From Discostella pseudostelligera (Eukaryota; Bacillariophyta; Thalassiosirophyceae; Thalassiosirales; Thalassiosiraceae): a DNA stretch of 19,067 bases. Below the pieces are notes generated by a model. The model worked only from the letters and a program-made list of their open reading frames with translations, did not search any database and was not told the DNA's origin. Both the position numbers and the translations under genes were made by a program. The stretch's first letter is position 1. Each line of letters opens with the position of its first letter. Positions 9,325 through 18,122 of the stretch are shown piece after piece. Location of the stretch: contig JALLBK010000208.1 in NCBI GenBank assembly GCA_036940085.1, positions 1 through 19,067 on the forward strand, written 5' to 3'.

Positions 9325-9570
9325 ATGATTGGGTGATGACTGCGATTCGAGAACAGAGACCGACAATATTGAACATTTATGCGATGACACTGCTTGCATC
9401 CAACCAGCTAGCCATTCAAACTGCATGCTTGATTTGGTCGATTGGTTAATGAGCTGAAGGGTGCTTTCTTTTGGTCTCAACTTTCCTTGACAATTCATTT
9501 CAGAACACTTCTCGGAGCTCGGAGTATGTATGATGGATCGGATGGGGCGGCGGGCAAATCGGGCTAATTT

Positions 9571-9584
9571 GTGCCACGTGGCAC
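9571..9584. promoter_or_regulatory. G-box palindrome 1 (GTGCCACGTGGCAC)
   Basis: A perfect 14-bp palindrome around the CACGTG core, the type of site bound by bZIP and bHLH factors. It lies about 600 bp before the microprotein ATG, or about 350 bp before the donor of its candidate 5'-UTR intron. Confidence 0.55.
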
Positions 9585-9617
9585 GTCTTGCCGTCGTCCC
9601 AACCCAGTGTGCATCAG

Positions 9618-9629
9618 TGCCACGTGGCA
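9618..9629. promoter_or_regulatory. G-box palindrome 2 (TGCCACGTGGCA)
   Basis: A second perfect 12-bp copy of the same palindrome, centred 46 bp downstream of the first. Two identical 12-mers this close are unlikely by chance in about 600 bp. Confidence 0.55.
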
Positions 9630-9933
9630 ATAAGAAAGACTCCCAATTCTTGACAAATGAGAGTTTGTTGGCAGCAGCGGTTTCAGCTCGCGGGCCGTCA
9701 TACTGAATCCTACGTAGAAATCATTCAACGCCTTCTTCTTACGTTGAGGAGCCGTTCCAACCGACCACACAACAAAACACAATATCATTACCGCACGCAC
9801 TAGCTCAATATCAATCATCATAAATATCGAGAGATAAGAGTGGCGCAAGAGAGGCAGCAGCAGCTCACATATTTTCCAATCGCCGCCGACACCAACATAT
9901 TATTTGCTTTTGTGCTCTTCACCAAGAACAATC

Positions 9934-10170
9934 GTAAGTAGAAATTTGGCTGCGGCCTCTGATCAGACGCTGGTATAAGATCGCCCTGCTCAATGTCGTC
10001 AACTTTCGTCCTCGATGGTCGAAGATGCGTCCATCAATGCATTTGCGTCTTTACTCTCAACATCGCCGTGTTCATTGATGGGCGATAATACTTATTTCTT
10101 ATATCATTTACCTTTCGTTCGAAAATTCTCATCATTGTGCATTGTGCAATCCCATCCCAACACGCAACAG
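9934..10170 (+). other. candidate 5'-UTR intron of the microprotein gene
   Basis: A GTAAGT donor at 9934-9939 and a CAACAG acceptor ending at 10170, seven bases before the small ORF's ATG, would define a 237-bp intron in the leader. It is longer than the 67-92 bp coding introns in the window. Transcript support is lacking, so this is a proposal only. Confidence 0.35.
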
Positions 10171-10177
10171 AACAATT

Positions 10178-10306
10178 ATGAGCTGGATCGGTGATAAAGC
10201 TGAGGATGCGGTCGAGAACAAGATCTTCGAGGAGGGTGGGTACCCCGCTTGGATCAAATACAAGGCTTGGAAGGCTTACGAGTCTTGCGCCGAATGCTGC
10301 AAGTAA
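10178..10306 (+). CDS. 42-residue microprotein, unknown function
   Basis: A small complete frame beginning MSWIGDKAEDAVENKIFEEG and ending in YESCAECCK. I do not recognise the family. Reasons to treat it as real: 30 of 42 codons end in G or C, with AAG, GAG, ATC, TTC, TAC and TGC dominating, while four-fold boxes use GCT/GGT/TCT. That is the kind of bias expected of a strongly expressed gene and differs from the mixed usage of its neighbours. The composition is also protein-like: four Trp and three Tyr/Phe within 36 residues, charged residues spread as in an amphipathic helix, and a Cys cluster C-A-E-C-C at the C-terminus that could bind a metal or form disulfides. No signal peptide or membrane helix is visible. 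A candidate 5'-UTR intron and two perfect G-boxes precede it. It might instead be the last exon of a longer gene, but the upstream exon is not visible. Confidence 0.55.
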   Translation: MSWIGDKAEDAVENKIFEEGGYPAWIKYKAWKAYESCAECCK

Positions 10307-10546
10307 ACGCACTACATGTGTCGGGCGATTTCTCCGATCTCTGATGTCGTGAACACAATCATTAAAGTGACATTGGAGTCAGAGTTGTACAGATCGGAAT
10401 CAATAATTCTGGCGCAATCATGTGGCGATACAATACTCTATGTAACAGATAATTTATCATAATTCATTTCAAAGCTATCTTCTGTCCATCTTTAGATACA
10501 ATCTGTTTTACACAGGTAATGTCACATAAAGCGTGAGTCATAGACA
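10307..10546. other. short intergenic region between convergent genes
   Basis: This 240-bp AT-rich spacer lies between the microprotein stop and the ADA stop. It probably holds both 3' UTRs. I see no gene or RNA element in it. Confidence 0.4.
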
Positions 10547-12376
10547 TTAGACATGAATATCACCATAATCACTGCCGAAGTCACCGAAGCCAAACTCCCT
10601 CTCAACTCTCTTATAGTACGAAATAACTTTTCTATTGTAATCTCGCTTCGCCCGGTATCGCATGGCCATGAACGAACGCTTAAATCCATTAAATACAATA
10701 TTCCTCAATTGACCAGGACTTAGTTCGAAGGCTTCTGCTGCCAAACCCAACTCTCGTGCAAGATCTGTATGAGAGACAAGTGTGTTATCCGTGCAGAATG
10801 TCACTGCCAATCCTTGTTCAATCATTGTACGTGCAGGATGATGGGCTAGATTTCCTTTCAACTCCGGCATGGTTTGTAAATTTGAGCTTAGGCATACTTC
10901 GACGCATGTACGCATCGCCTGGTTGAATGGATGTGCCAACAAAATCCAGTATGACAAGAAGTACAAGCTGAGTGATAAATGTGATCAAGAAAATTATGTA
11001 CTCACACCCAAGTATCTCGTTAAATTCTCGACATATGCACGTTTTTGATCATCACTCATCTCCTCCTTCTCCTTGTTGCTTTTAGACCTTCCTCCTCGAC
11101 CTTCGCCAGTACCAATAAGATCCCATCGGAATATATTGCAACCATGCCCAATCCGCTCTGCATGTAGATCCGTAATTGCCGAAAAGATACTTTCGGGTCC
11201 GTACGCCTCGCCGGCATGGACGGTCTTGTACAAGAAGGATGAGTGAGCTAGATCGAATGCCTCGCGATGATCACTGGCGGGATAGCCCGATTCAGCACCA
11301 GCTATATCGATGGCAACAATTGGTAGTATGAAATCGTCATCATCTGACGATACCTCCTCAGCTTCCTCGTGTTTACGATTCATTGCATCTCCCTCGTCAG
11401 CAGTATCTTCATCATGATCATTATATCCAAAGTGACAATTTCGTCTCCCTTTCAAAGCAATCACTGCCGTAACCAACGCTACACTTGCCAAACCAAATAT
11501 CCGATGCAAATCTTCTCCCTTGTGTACCTCACAGAATGCTTCATAATACGGACTGAAGGATGGCAAGAAGTATCGCATGGCGCACACTATTATGCCATAA
11601 TGATGTGGTGGTGCATCTGGATGGTATGGATGGCTTGAAGTCGCTCTGCCAGAAAGTCTGCGGATCATCTTCTCCACCTTCTTCTTGTCTTCATTGGTTG
11701 TGTCACTCAATCGATCCAATTCATCCGCCTCAATCACCGCACGTCCCAATCCTCGATTGACAGCACAAATCACCTCCTCAATCGATAATACTCCCGGTAT
11801 CGCATGCAATTGTGGTGCAAATCGTACCTCCAAATATCGCACACCGACATTATATGCATCCATTCCCACCTCATACGATACACGTTCCAATGCTTCCCTA
11901 TTGCGCAATACCGATAGAATGTAACCAAATCCTGCTAGATATTCTTGCAACGATGAATAGGTTTGTGGAAATACAATTTGTCGTAATTCATTCTCGTTGT
12001 GCGATGGTAGTGGTATATTTTGTTCTTTTGCCAATTCAATGAGGGTGGAGAGACGAATGGATCCATCGAGATGAATGTGCAAGTCAGATTTGGGGATGCG
12101 TAGTAGAAACTCATGGGGGTAGGATGATTGGAATGACGAAGATGATGACTTTTTGTTGTTGGTTTTCATGGAGCTGCTGCCATTCACCAACACCTCAGCA
12201 TGCTCCTCCCTCATCGATCGGTCGTCGCTCACATTACTACCACCACTGCTGCGACGACTACTCTCAGCTGTCATTGACGCGTGTAGGTCACGCTTGGGAG
12301 TTGCACACGCCGACGAAGACGACGACGACGACGACGGCGGCGGGGGCTTTGATGCCGTTTCCTCCGGGAGACCCAT
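10547..12376 (-). CDS. ADA: adenosine deaminase family protein, two exons
   Basis: Exons 12376-11006 and 10918-10547 (minus strand) with an 87-bp intron (GTGAGT donor, CCAG acceptor, phase 0) give 580 residues. The family removes the 6-amino group of adenosine to give inosine in purine salvage. Zinc and catalytic residues: HIH in SDLHIHLDGS (H100, H102), HAGE (H387, E390 as proton shuttle), ERIGHG (H411) and CTDN (D501). The splice joins RYLG to AMRTCVEVCLSSNLQTMPEL, restoring the conserved VEVCLSSNLQT block. The first 85 residues are Ser-rich and probably disordered. Two charged insertions (about 220-260 and 310-348) make it longer than typical ADAs of about 350 residues. The residue after the zinc aspartate is Asn (N502), where classical ADAs have Asp, so the preferred substrate could differ. 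It is probably cytosolic and lies divergent from the pseudouridine synthase gene. Confidence 0.87.
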
Positions 12377-12692
12377 GACTACGAGATAGAAGTAAACATA
12401 TTGAATATCTGTCGGAGCGTTGGCTGATGGAGATGGTGATAGGATTTTGTCAGGTCAGGTGTGTGCGTCGTACGTCGGTGACGGCCGACGCCGACGCGCG
12501 AGGTACGATACGCACGGACGGACGCACGGGCGCAGAAAGGTGACACGTGGCCTTCAGATTCAGTAAAAAAGGCGCCATCTGCAGCCGCCGCAACCCGCCA
12601 CTTAATACATCCTCTAGACTACTATCTAGATGCCTAGCCATTGCCTTGCCATCGAGATAGTAGGACACTGAACCATAGGTATCGAGCGGACG
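12377..12692. promoter_or_regulatory. divergent promoter region with CpG-rich core and G-box
   Basis: The 316 bp between the ADA ATG (12376, minus) and the pseudouridine synthase ATG (12693, plus) has a CpG-rich stretch at about 12465-12535 with repeated CGACG and ACGGACG words. It also has a GACACGTGGCC site (12542-12552) with a CACGTG core. It probably drives both genes. No TATA box is evident. Confidence 0.45.
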
Positions 12693-14245
12693 ATGCGGAG
12701 GGTCGCTTTCCTAAGCTCATCATTTCACGTCGCGACGGCAGCGCCGCCTTCTGTTGCTACTGCTACTGCTGCTAGAACGAAGGCGGGGTGCGGCGGACTC
12801 TTCAGGTTCAGCTCCTCGTCACAACACCATCATAGAACCTTGACTTCATCGTCGTCGGCTTCGTTCGCACTGCCTCCATATCGACAATCTAGATTCAATA
12901 GCTTAGCAATGGGAGAACCCATGCGTGGAAGAAAAAGTCTGCAACCACTAAATAGTATTCATGTACATCAAATGATGCAACAACCACGTGAATTCAGCAG
13001 TAGTCACAGGAAGAAGAACAACACTCGAGAGGGAGGAGGAGTACGATTTGCATCCCTCCTATCCAAACATCTCGGCCTCTCTCGTCGACAATCCGAACGC
13101 ATGATATTAACTGAACGTGTCACCCTCTTTGGTAAGATTATTACCTCGCCCGACTTTGTACTGTATCCATCGAATGACCCTTATCAAGATGGGAGTAAGG
13201 CAGTAAAAGTCGATGGAAAATTGATCATGGGGGTGGATGCTACGCTGAAGTTGATGCATGCCGAATTGCAACAGCAATTACTAGTTCAACAACATGATGG
13301 ATCAGAGGGTAGTAGCCCCATAAAGACTGTCAGGAATGCCACAAATGAAAATAGCAAGCACGAGGCACTATATTCGGATACAAGAATTTGGTTGGCGAAT
13401 AAGCTCAAGGGTGAATTGATTACAGAGGTGAGCGCCTTAAACTTATGATTTGTGTCTGTTTCATATATCACCGTCTCGTTAAACTTGCCTTTTCCTCATG
13501 GTCTGTGAAGGATGATCCCGTCGGACGTCCCTCCATGCTGCAACGCTTAACCCGAGGCGGGGTAGGCAAAGTCAACAAACAATCTCCACCAATACACTTA
13601 AAACCCGTGGGCCGACTCGACATGATGACCGAGGGCTTGATGATCTTCACCAACAATGGAAAATATGCACGTGAATTAGAATTACCGAACAATCAATTTT
13701 GGAGGACTTATCGAGTGCGTGTGCATGGTCGATTAACCATGGGAAAGCTACGTGCCATGAGGAAGGGAATTACTGTGCGTGTGAATGATGATGATAAAAA
13801 GATGATAGGAGGTGACAAGAAGGATAGACCCGGTGAAAATGCTGTAGTTTCACCGGGAAAATTAATGAGATATGGTGGAATTAAAGTTTCCATCGAAAGG
13901 AAGAATCTCTCCTCTCTAGGATCGGGTAGAGGTGCGGGAGGAGGCGGAGGAGGAGGTGGTACCAACACCTGGTTACGAATCACTTGCACCGAGGGTAAAA
14001 ATCGTCAATTACGTCGAATCTTGGGTGCGGTGGGGTTAGATGTTACGCGTCTAATTCGAATGAAATTCGCGGATTACGATTTGAATACCATTCCGCCGGG
14101 TATGGCAATCGAAGTTAATTGCAAACAGTTGGATGGGATGAAGAATAGAGGGCCATTGTTCGCAAGTAGTACTAGTCGAAAGAAAAAAGAGGTCGCGAAG
14201 AAAGTGGAAGACGCCGCTGCGGTTGAGTGGATAAAGTATTCGTAA
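12693..14245 (+). CDS. RsuA/RluB-type pseudouridine synthase, two exons
   Basis: Exons 12693-13427 and 13511-14245 with an 83-bp phase-0 intron (GTGAGC donor, GAAG acceptor) give 489 residues. The enzyme isomerises specific uridines of RNA, typically rRNA, to pseudouridine. An S4-type RNA-binding domain spans about 117-178 (RFASLLSKHLGLSRRQSERM). The catalytic domain starts after the splice: GRLDMMTEGLMIFTNNG carries the catalytic Asp (D282), and EGKNRQLRRIL is the family's late motif. A Gly-rich loop (SGRGAGGGGGGGG) is inserted before it. The first 70 residues hold no Asp or Glu and are rich in Arg and Ser, like a mitochondrial presequence. No diatom-style plastid motif (signal peptide plus Phe at the cleavage site) is convincing. 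It therefore probably acts on organellar, most likely mitochondrial, rRNA. Its stop is 66 bp from that of the convergent oxygenase gene. Confidence 0.87.
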
Positions 14246-14311
14246 TTATTTTGATATGATGATAAAATATGTAATGTCAATCTCTCAACGAGACTTCAAC
14301 CAAGATGGCAT

Positions 14312-15922
14312 TCAATGAAAGGCAGCAAACGTCGCATTCGAAAATTCTCCAAAGTTCATCCCCAACTTCCACCTCGATCTCAGTGTACGTGTATTGCTGG
14401 GTAGATATTTTTCAGACTCGATGCATTGCGTATCCTCCAAGGTTCTTCCAACCGGTAGATTCATAGGAGTGTGATATTCAGGTTCCATGAACACAGCAAA
14501 TGTTTCTCTACTGATGTTTCGGACTCCCTTGCACCCTCGCACGGCTATATCGGTGTTTAAATGAGTGTTGTAAGTAAAAGAGTGATCCGACATCCACTGA
14601 AAAGAGAATGGTGAAATATTACTCACCATGTGGAGTAGCCTGTAACCATCCACCAGTATGAATCTGAGCAGTCTCGCCGACTTGAAACGCAATTGCATTT
14701 TCTGGTATCTTTGCATGCACCAACTCACCGCTGCGTGCTTTAATATACAAGCCAGCCTTCTCATCTGGACAGTTCACAATATTTCCATTACCGTCAAGGT
14801 ACATTGCAGGAAGGAGACCAGTGAGTGAGCCATGGTCGTTATGCCACCCACACCAATTGCTAAACTGTGAGTCATCTATGGTCGATACATCATTATCACT
14901 GACCTCATCATCCATTGGAAAGTAATGAAGTAATCGAGCCTTGCAACATTTAGAGTGACGAAGAATATTTTCCAATTTCGGTTCGTAGCCGGGGCACTTT
15001 TGTCGAAAGAATAGAATCAACAACACGAACAGTGAGAACAACTGCGCTGCATTTCCAGTTTCCAATTCATCACGCTTCAACTTACTTGAGCTGACACGTA
15101 TGAATCACAACATTTGGCAACCATGATTCCAACTTCATGCACCATCCGTCCCGCCTCTTTGAAAGATGATTCCAACACCGGCAAATGCTTTGAAGGCCAG
15201 ATATTTGGTGCAAAGAAGGCTGGGTTGGCATCGGCCAAGGAACGTAGCTCGTCGTCATTAGTTACCACTTTCAGTGATTCGTCCCATTCCAATACTTCAT
15301 TCTCAACTCCATCATCTATATAGTCAACCACATTGTTGCATGGCATAATACGTGATCGTTGAAAATTCCGCCGTTCCAGCATAGTCTCAGTCAAATCTTC
15401 AGTCAGTGGGTTCGCATAAAATGAGCCTTTGCCGTAATCGAATTTGTCACCCTCCAATTTTTCCCGTCCATGGCTCTAGAAAAAGATATTTTAAGGTGAG
15501 CAATTTATGAGAACAAATCTTCATTTACTTTCTCTATTTCAGATTGATAAATACACACTCACCCAACCAACTTGATAATCCGATTCGGGGACTGTAATCT
15601 CTTCCAATTGTTCGGACGATAATGATGCCAAATTTTGAGCAAGAGGCAAGAGCTCTAGGCGAAGACGGGAGAGATTGGGTACATCGGTGATGGCTACAAT
15701 TCCAAGTCCAGATGAAGAAAATGCCTCCTCGATGAGTTGATGAATGGCTGCGGTATCATTAGTGGTGGTAGCACCATCTCCACCCGAGCGGCATGATGCT
15801 GCGGCGACGAGATCATGGTAGGGAATGCGCACTACACCGGATGGTGGTGAAGAGTCTTCAGTAGTAGCGTTTGTCATTGGTATTGAGAGGTTGCGATTGC
15901 TTCGTTCGAGAGGGAATGGCAT
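14312..15922 (-). CDS. plant-type 2-oxoglutarate/Fe(II) oxygenase (isopenicillin N synthase-like), four exons
   Basis: Exons 15922-15563, 15475-15086, 14996-14627 and 14544-14312 (minus strand) with introns of 87, 89 and 82 bp keep frame and give 450 residues. Family members use iron, O2 and 2-oxoglutarate to oxidise a substrate. The metal ligands are visible: the H-x-D pair in WHNDHGS (H302, D304) and the distal H373 in ATPHAVRG, whose following codon is completed by the last splice. The 2OG-binding arginine is R386 in SRETFAVFMEP. SHGREKLE, KGSFYANP, NIWPSKHLP, CDSYVSAQ and WCGWH match an uncharacterised plant subgroup I know from angiosperm genomes. The substrate is unknown. The third exon uses an AAAAG acceptor, a weaker one chosen because it restores the family reading frame and normal intron length. 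The start at 15922 is the first Met before the conserved region; 15877 is an alternative. Confidence 0.82.
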
Positions 15923-16277
15923 TGTTAGTCGCCGCCGCCGGTCATGGTGTGGTGTGTGGTGTGGGTTTTTCGAGACCGAGGTCTCTCGCACTCGACTCGA
16001 CTCGACTCTCCTCTCTCTCGGCGATTCCACGTGGCATGATATATTCCACGTCGAGGTGGTCTCCGCTACCCTAAACGGCGAACACCACCATCGATGCACA
16101 ATGAGAAGAGATCATAATATTGTAGACAAGATGATCATGATTCACCACTGAATAACACATACCCATTAAATATATTATGAGGAATTGAATTGGATTACAA
16201 TCACTGAACATCGATGACATATCATGTGAGTTCATTAAAATTTGATTGCACTGATCTCTGCACAGCGGTGGTCAGCG
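15923..16277. promoter_or_regulatory. upstream region of the oxygenase gene with G-box
   Basis: The 355 bp between the oxygenase ATG and the 3' end of the glycosyltransferase-like gene contain TTCCACGTGGCATG (16025-16038, CACGTG core), followed by a half-site TTCCACGTCG at 16044-16053. CTCGA and TCTC runs lie nearer the ATG. Open frames here have no domain and overlap the promoter. Confidence 0.4.
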
Positions 16278-18122
16278 TCAGCTCCACTTCTGTTGCTTTA
16301 ACCTTGCAATACTCATTCTTCGTTCCACAACTTTTGAAGTTACCACGTACCAAATAACAAATAGAACAATCATTATGCCACCCAACAATTCTCCCGTTGT
16401 GGATGCAACTTGCTCAAACTCACAGTGCCGTCCGTAACATCGGATGGGGCCTACGCTGTTGTTGGTGAACGGTACGCCCGGGAGTAACTTTTCCATCACA
16501 TCACCAAATACTGAAACACCCGCTTTCCGTCTCCATTCTTTTATCGACGAACGTCTAGCGTCATTCGGGACCAGCTCCACTGGTCCAAGGTGTGTGTATT
16601 GCATGACATCTTGTATGTCTGAAGGTATCAAACGCGACACCTTGAAGAACACATAACAATCCCACGGTAAGATGGAATACTTTCTATGATCCGCGTAGTC
16701 GGGAAAACTGGATTCGGTAAGCCTCCGCACACCCGATTCTAAGAACACATCACTATGAATGATTTCCTCCGTGTCGAAATGTCGACCGAATGTGCTGGTA
16801 TTGTCGATGACGAGCGGCACACCCAAGCTGCCCTGCTGGTGCATAAATGCCGCGGCAATGGAGTATCCCCGTTCCAAAAGCACGCGACTTATTCCCACCT
16901 CATAACGCCAGACCAATGCCATTTTCACAAGATCATCTTTAAAGTCTTCATTCGATATTCCACATTCATAAATTGCTCCGGTCTCGAGCCATATGTCGAT
17001 CATGGGTGTATTGACAGCGAATAGAAATGACTGTATATGCGGAGAATAGACGGTGTTGAAGTGAGTGTTGATTGTGTGCCCTACCATCTGAATCTTGTCC
17101 GACAACAATGATGTGTATAGTTCCGTCCACGACGAGAGGTATTCCCAATGTTCTGGAGAGCCAGGACCGAACTTCGGACCGGCAAGTCCACAGTTAATGT
17201 ACACCATGTGGTCGTACAAATTCGGAATGTCGTAGGTCCGAGAGACTAACAGAAGAGATTCCATATCGTAGCATCGATCCTCACGAACTAAGACGGTAAT
17301 GAGTGAATTATCATCGCCCAAGACCTGATGGTACATCCGCTGCATCTCATGTTTGGCGGCTCGACAATCCGCCTGTTTCATCGTGATGAGCCCATCGGCC
17401 GCAGTATACTTGTCGGCAACCTCCTGGGTAAGAACAATCACATAATGAACATTCAAATCCTCAAATGGATGCTCGTGATTGTCAGGAGTGCCACCCAATC
17501 CATGACATTCAATGCCATGCTCAATGAAGTAGTCGAAATTATTAAGGTAGATATCATTCTTCCCAACAGTTCGATCCAAGGAGGTCGGTCCAGAGTAGAC
17601 CACGAGCGTTCGCTTCTTCTCCGATTGTTGTCTTTTCTTTAATATGGCATGACCTATTGTATCAGGAATGTTCTCGTCGTGGAGGGAGGCGGCACCGCTC
17701 TCGTCAGTTAGCCGTCTATGGTGCGCACTTGTCGATCTCAGGTCTAATGACTTCGACAAGTCTGAAGGTGGACTACCATGCGCCAAATCTATCGGTCTCA
17801 ATTGCGGGGAAGAGACGATGGCGTTTGGATTGTCTTCTCCCACAGTATTTCGTCGAGGCTCATCCATTCTACTGCCATCGAATCGTAGTGAACCACGTCG
17901 CCGCAGTTCATCGCTCATCATTGTCGACGATAGATTACGCATGTTGCCATTCAATATGTTAATCGAAGATGCCTCATATTCGGAGTGCAAGGCGGCGATT
18001 CCCAAGCGAGACGTGCTCGTCATCGTCATACCGTCGGCATCGGAAGGTGCTCCATCGTCCTCGTCGTCTCCAATCCGCCGGAGCCGTAGCGCCGTCGTCG
18101 TCGTTGTCATCGGAGTGGTCAA
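16278..18122 (-). CDS. putative glycosyltransferase with C-terminal membrane anchor
   Basis: A single-exon frame of 614 residues. Residues 1-165 are Ser/Thr/Arg-rich and probably disordered. Residues about 172-500 form the core: RTLVVYSGPTSLDRTVGKND, NNFDYFIEHGIECHG, VHYVIVLTQ, ITVLVREDRCYDMESLLLVS, MVYINCGLAGP, SWTELYTSLLSDKIQMVGHT, PHIQSFLFAV and RYEVGISRVLLERGYSIAA. This order resembles an uncharacterised group of polysaccharide or cell-wall glycosyltransferases found in bacteria, fungi and algae. I make this link from pattern memory, and the donor and acceptor are unknown. One membrane helix (about 579-594, LLGGIMIVLFVIWYVV) lies close to the C-terminus, followed by a basic tail, giving a tail-anchored layout rather than the usual type II N-terminal anchor of Golgi enzymes. 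The upstream region has a TCTCCCGCCACC site (minus strand, about 18369-18380). It could also be a membrane protein of other function. Confidence 0.6.
   Translation of the reverse strand: MTTPMTTTTTALRLRRIGDDEDDGAPSDADGMTMTSTSRLGIAALHSEYEASSINILNGNMRNLSSTMMSDELRRRGSLRFDGSRMDEPRRNTVGEDNPNAIVSSPQLRPIDLAHGSPPSDLSKSLDLRSTSAHHRRLTDESGAASLHDENIPDTIGHAILKKRQQSEKKRTLVVYSGPTSLDRTVGKNDIYLNNFDYFIEHGIECHGLGGTPDNHEHPFEDLNVHYVIVLTQEVADKYTAADGLITMKQADCRAAKHEMQRMYHQVLGDDNSLITVLVREDRCYDMESLLLVSRTYDIPNLYDHMVYINCGLAGPKFGPGSPEHWEYLSSWTELYTSLLSDKIQMVGHTINTHFNTVYSPHIQSFLFAVNTPMIDIWLETGAIYECGISNEDFKDDLVKMALVWRYEVGISRVLLERGYSIAAAFMHQQGSLGVPLVIDNTSTFGRHFDTEEIIHSDVFLESGVRRLTESSFPDYADHRKYSILPWDCYVFFKVSRLIPSDIQDVMQYTHLGPVELVPNDARRSSIKEWRRKAGVSVFGDVMEKLLPGVPFTNNSVGPIRCYGRHCEFEQVASTTGELLGGIMIVLFVIWYVVTSKVVERRMSIARLKQQKWS

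Larger units (their letters stand above)
9325..9933. other. intergenic region and probable promoter of the microprotein gene
   Basis: No supportable coding sequence lies here; the minus-strand frames have no recognisable domain. The first part is the 3' end of the IMPACT-like gene. The rest probably contains the promoter and 5' leader of the small downstream gene, including two perfect G-box palindromes listed separately. Confidence 0.4.

Noticed and set aside
9250..9848. Minus-strand frames of 126 and 94 codons
   Set aside because: No domain or coding bias; they cover the 3' end of the IMPACT-like gene and the G-box promoter region.
10034..10312. A 92-codon minus-strand frame
   Set aside because: It is the shadow of the microprotein, whose plus-strand codons show clear bias.
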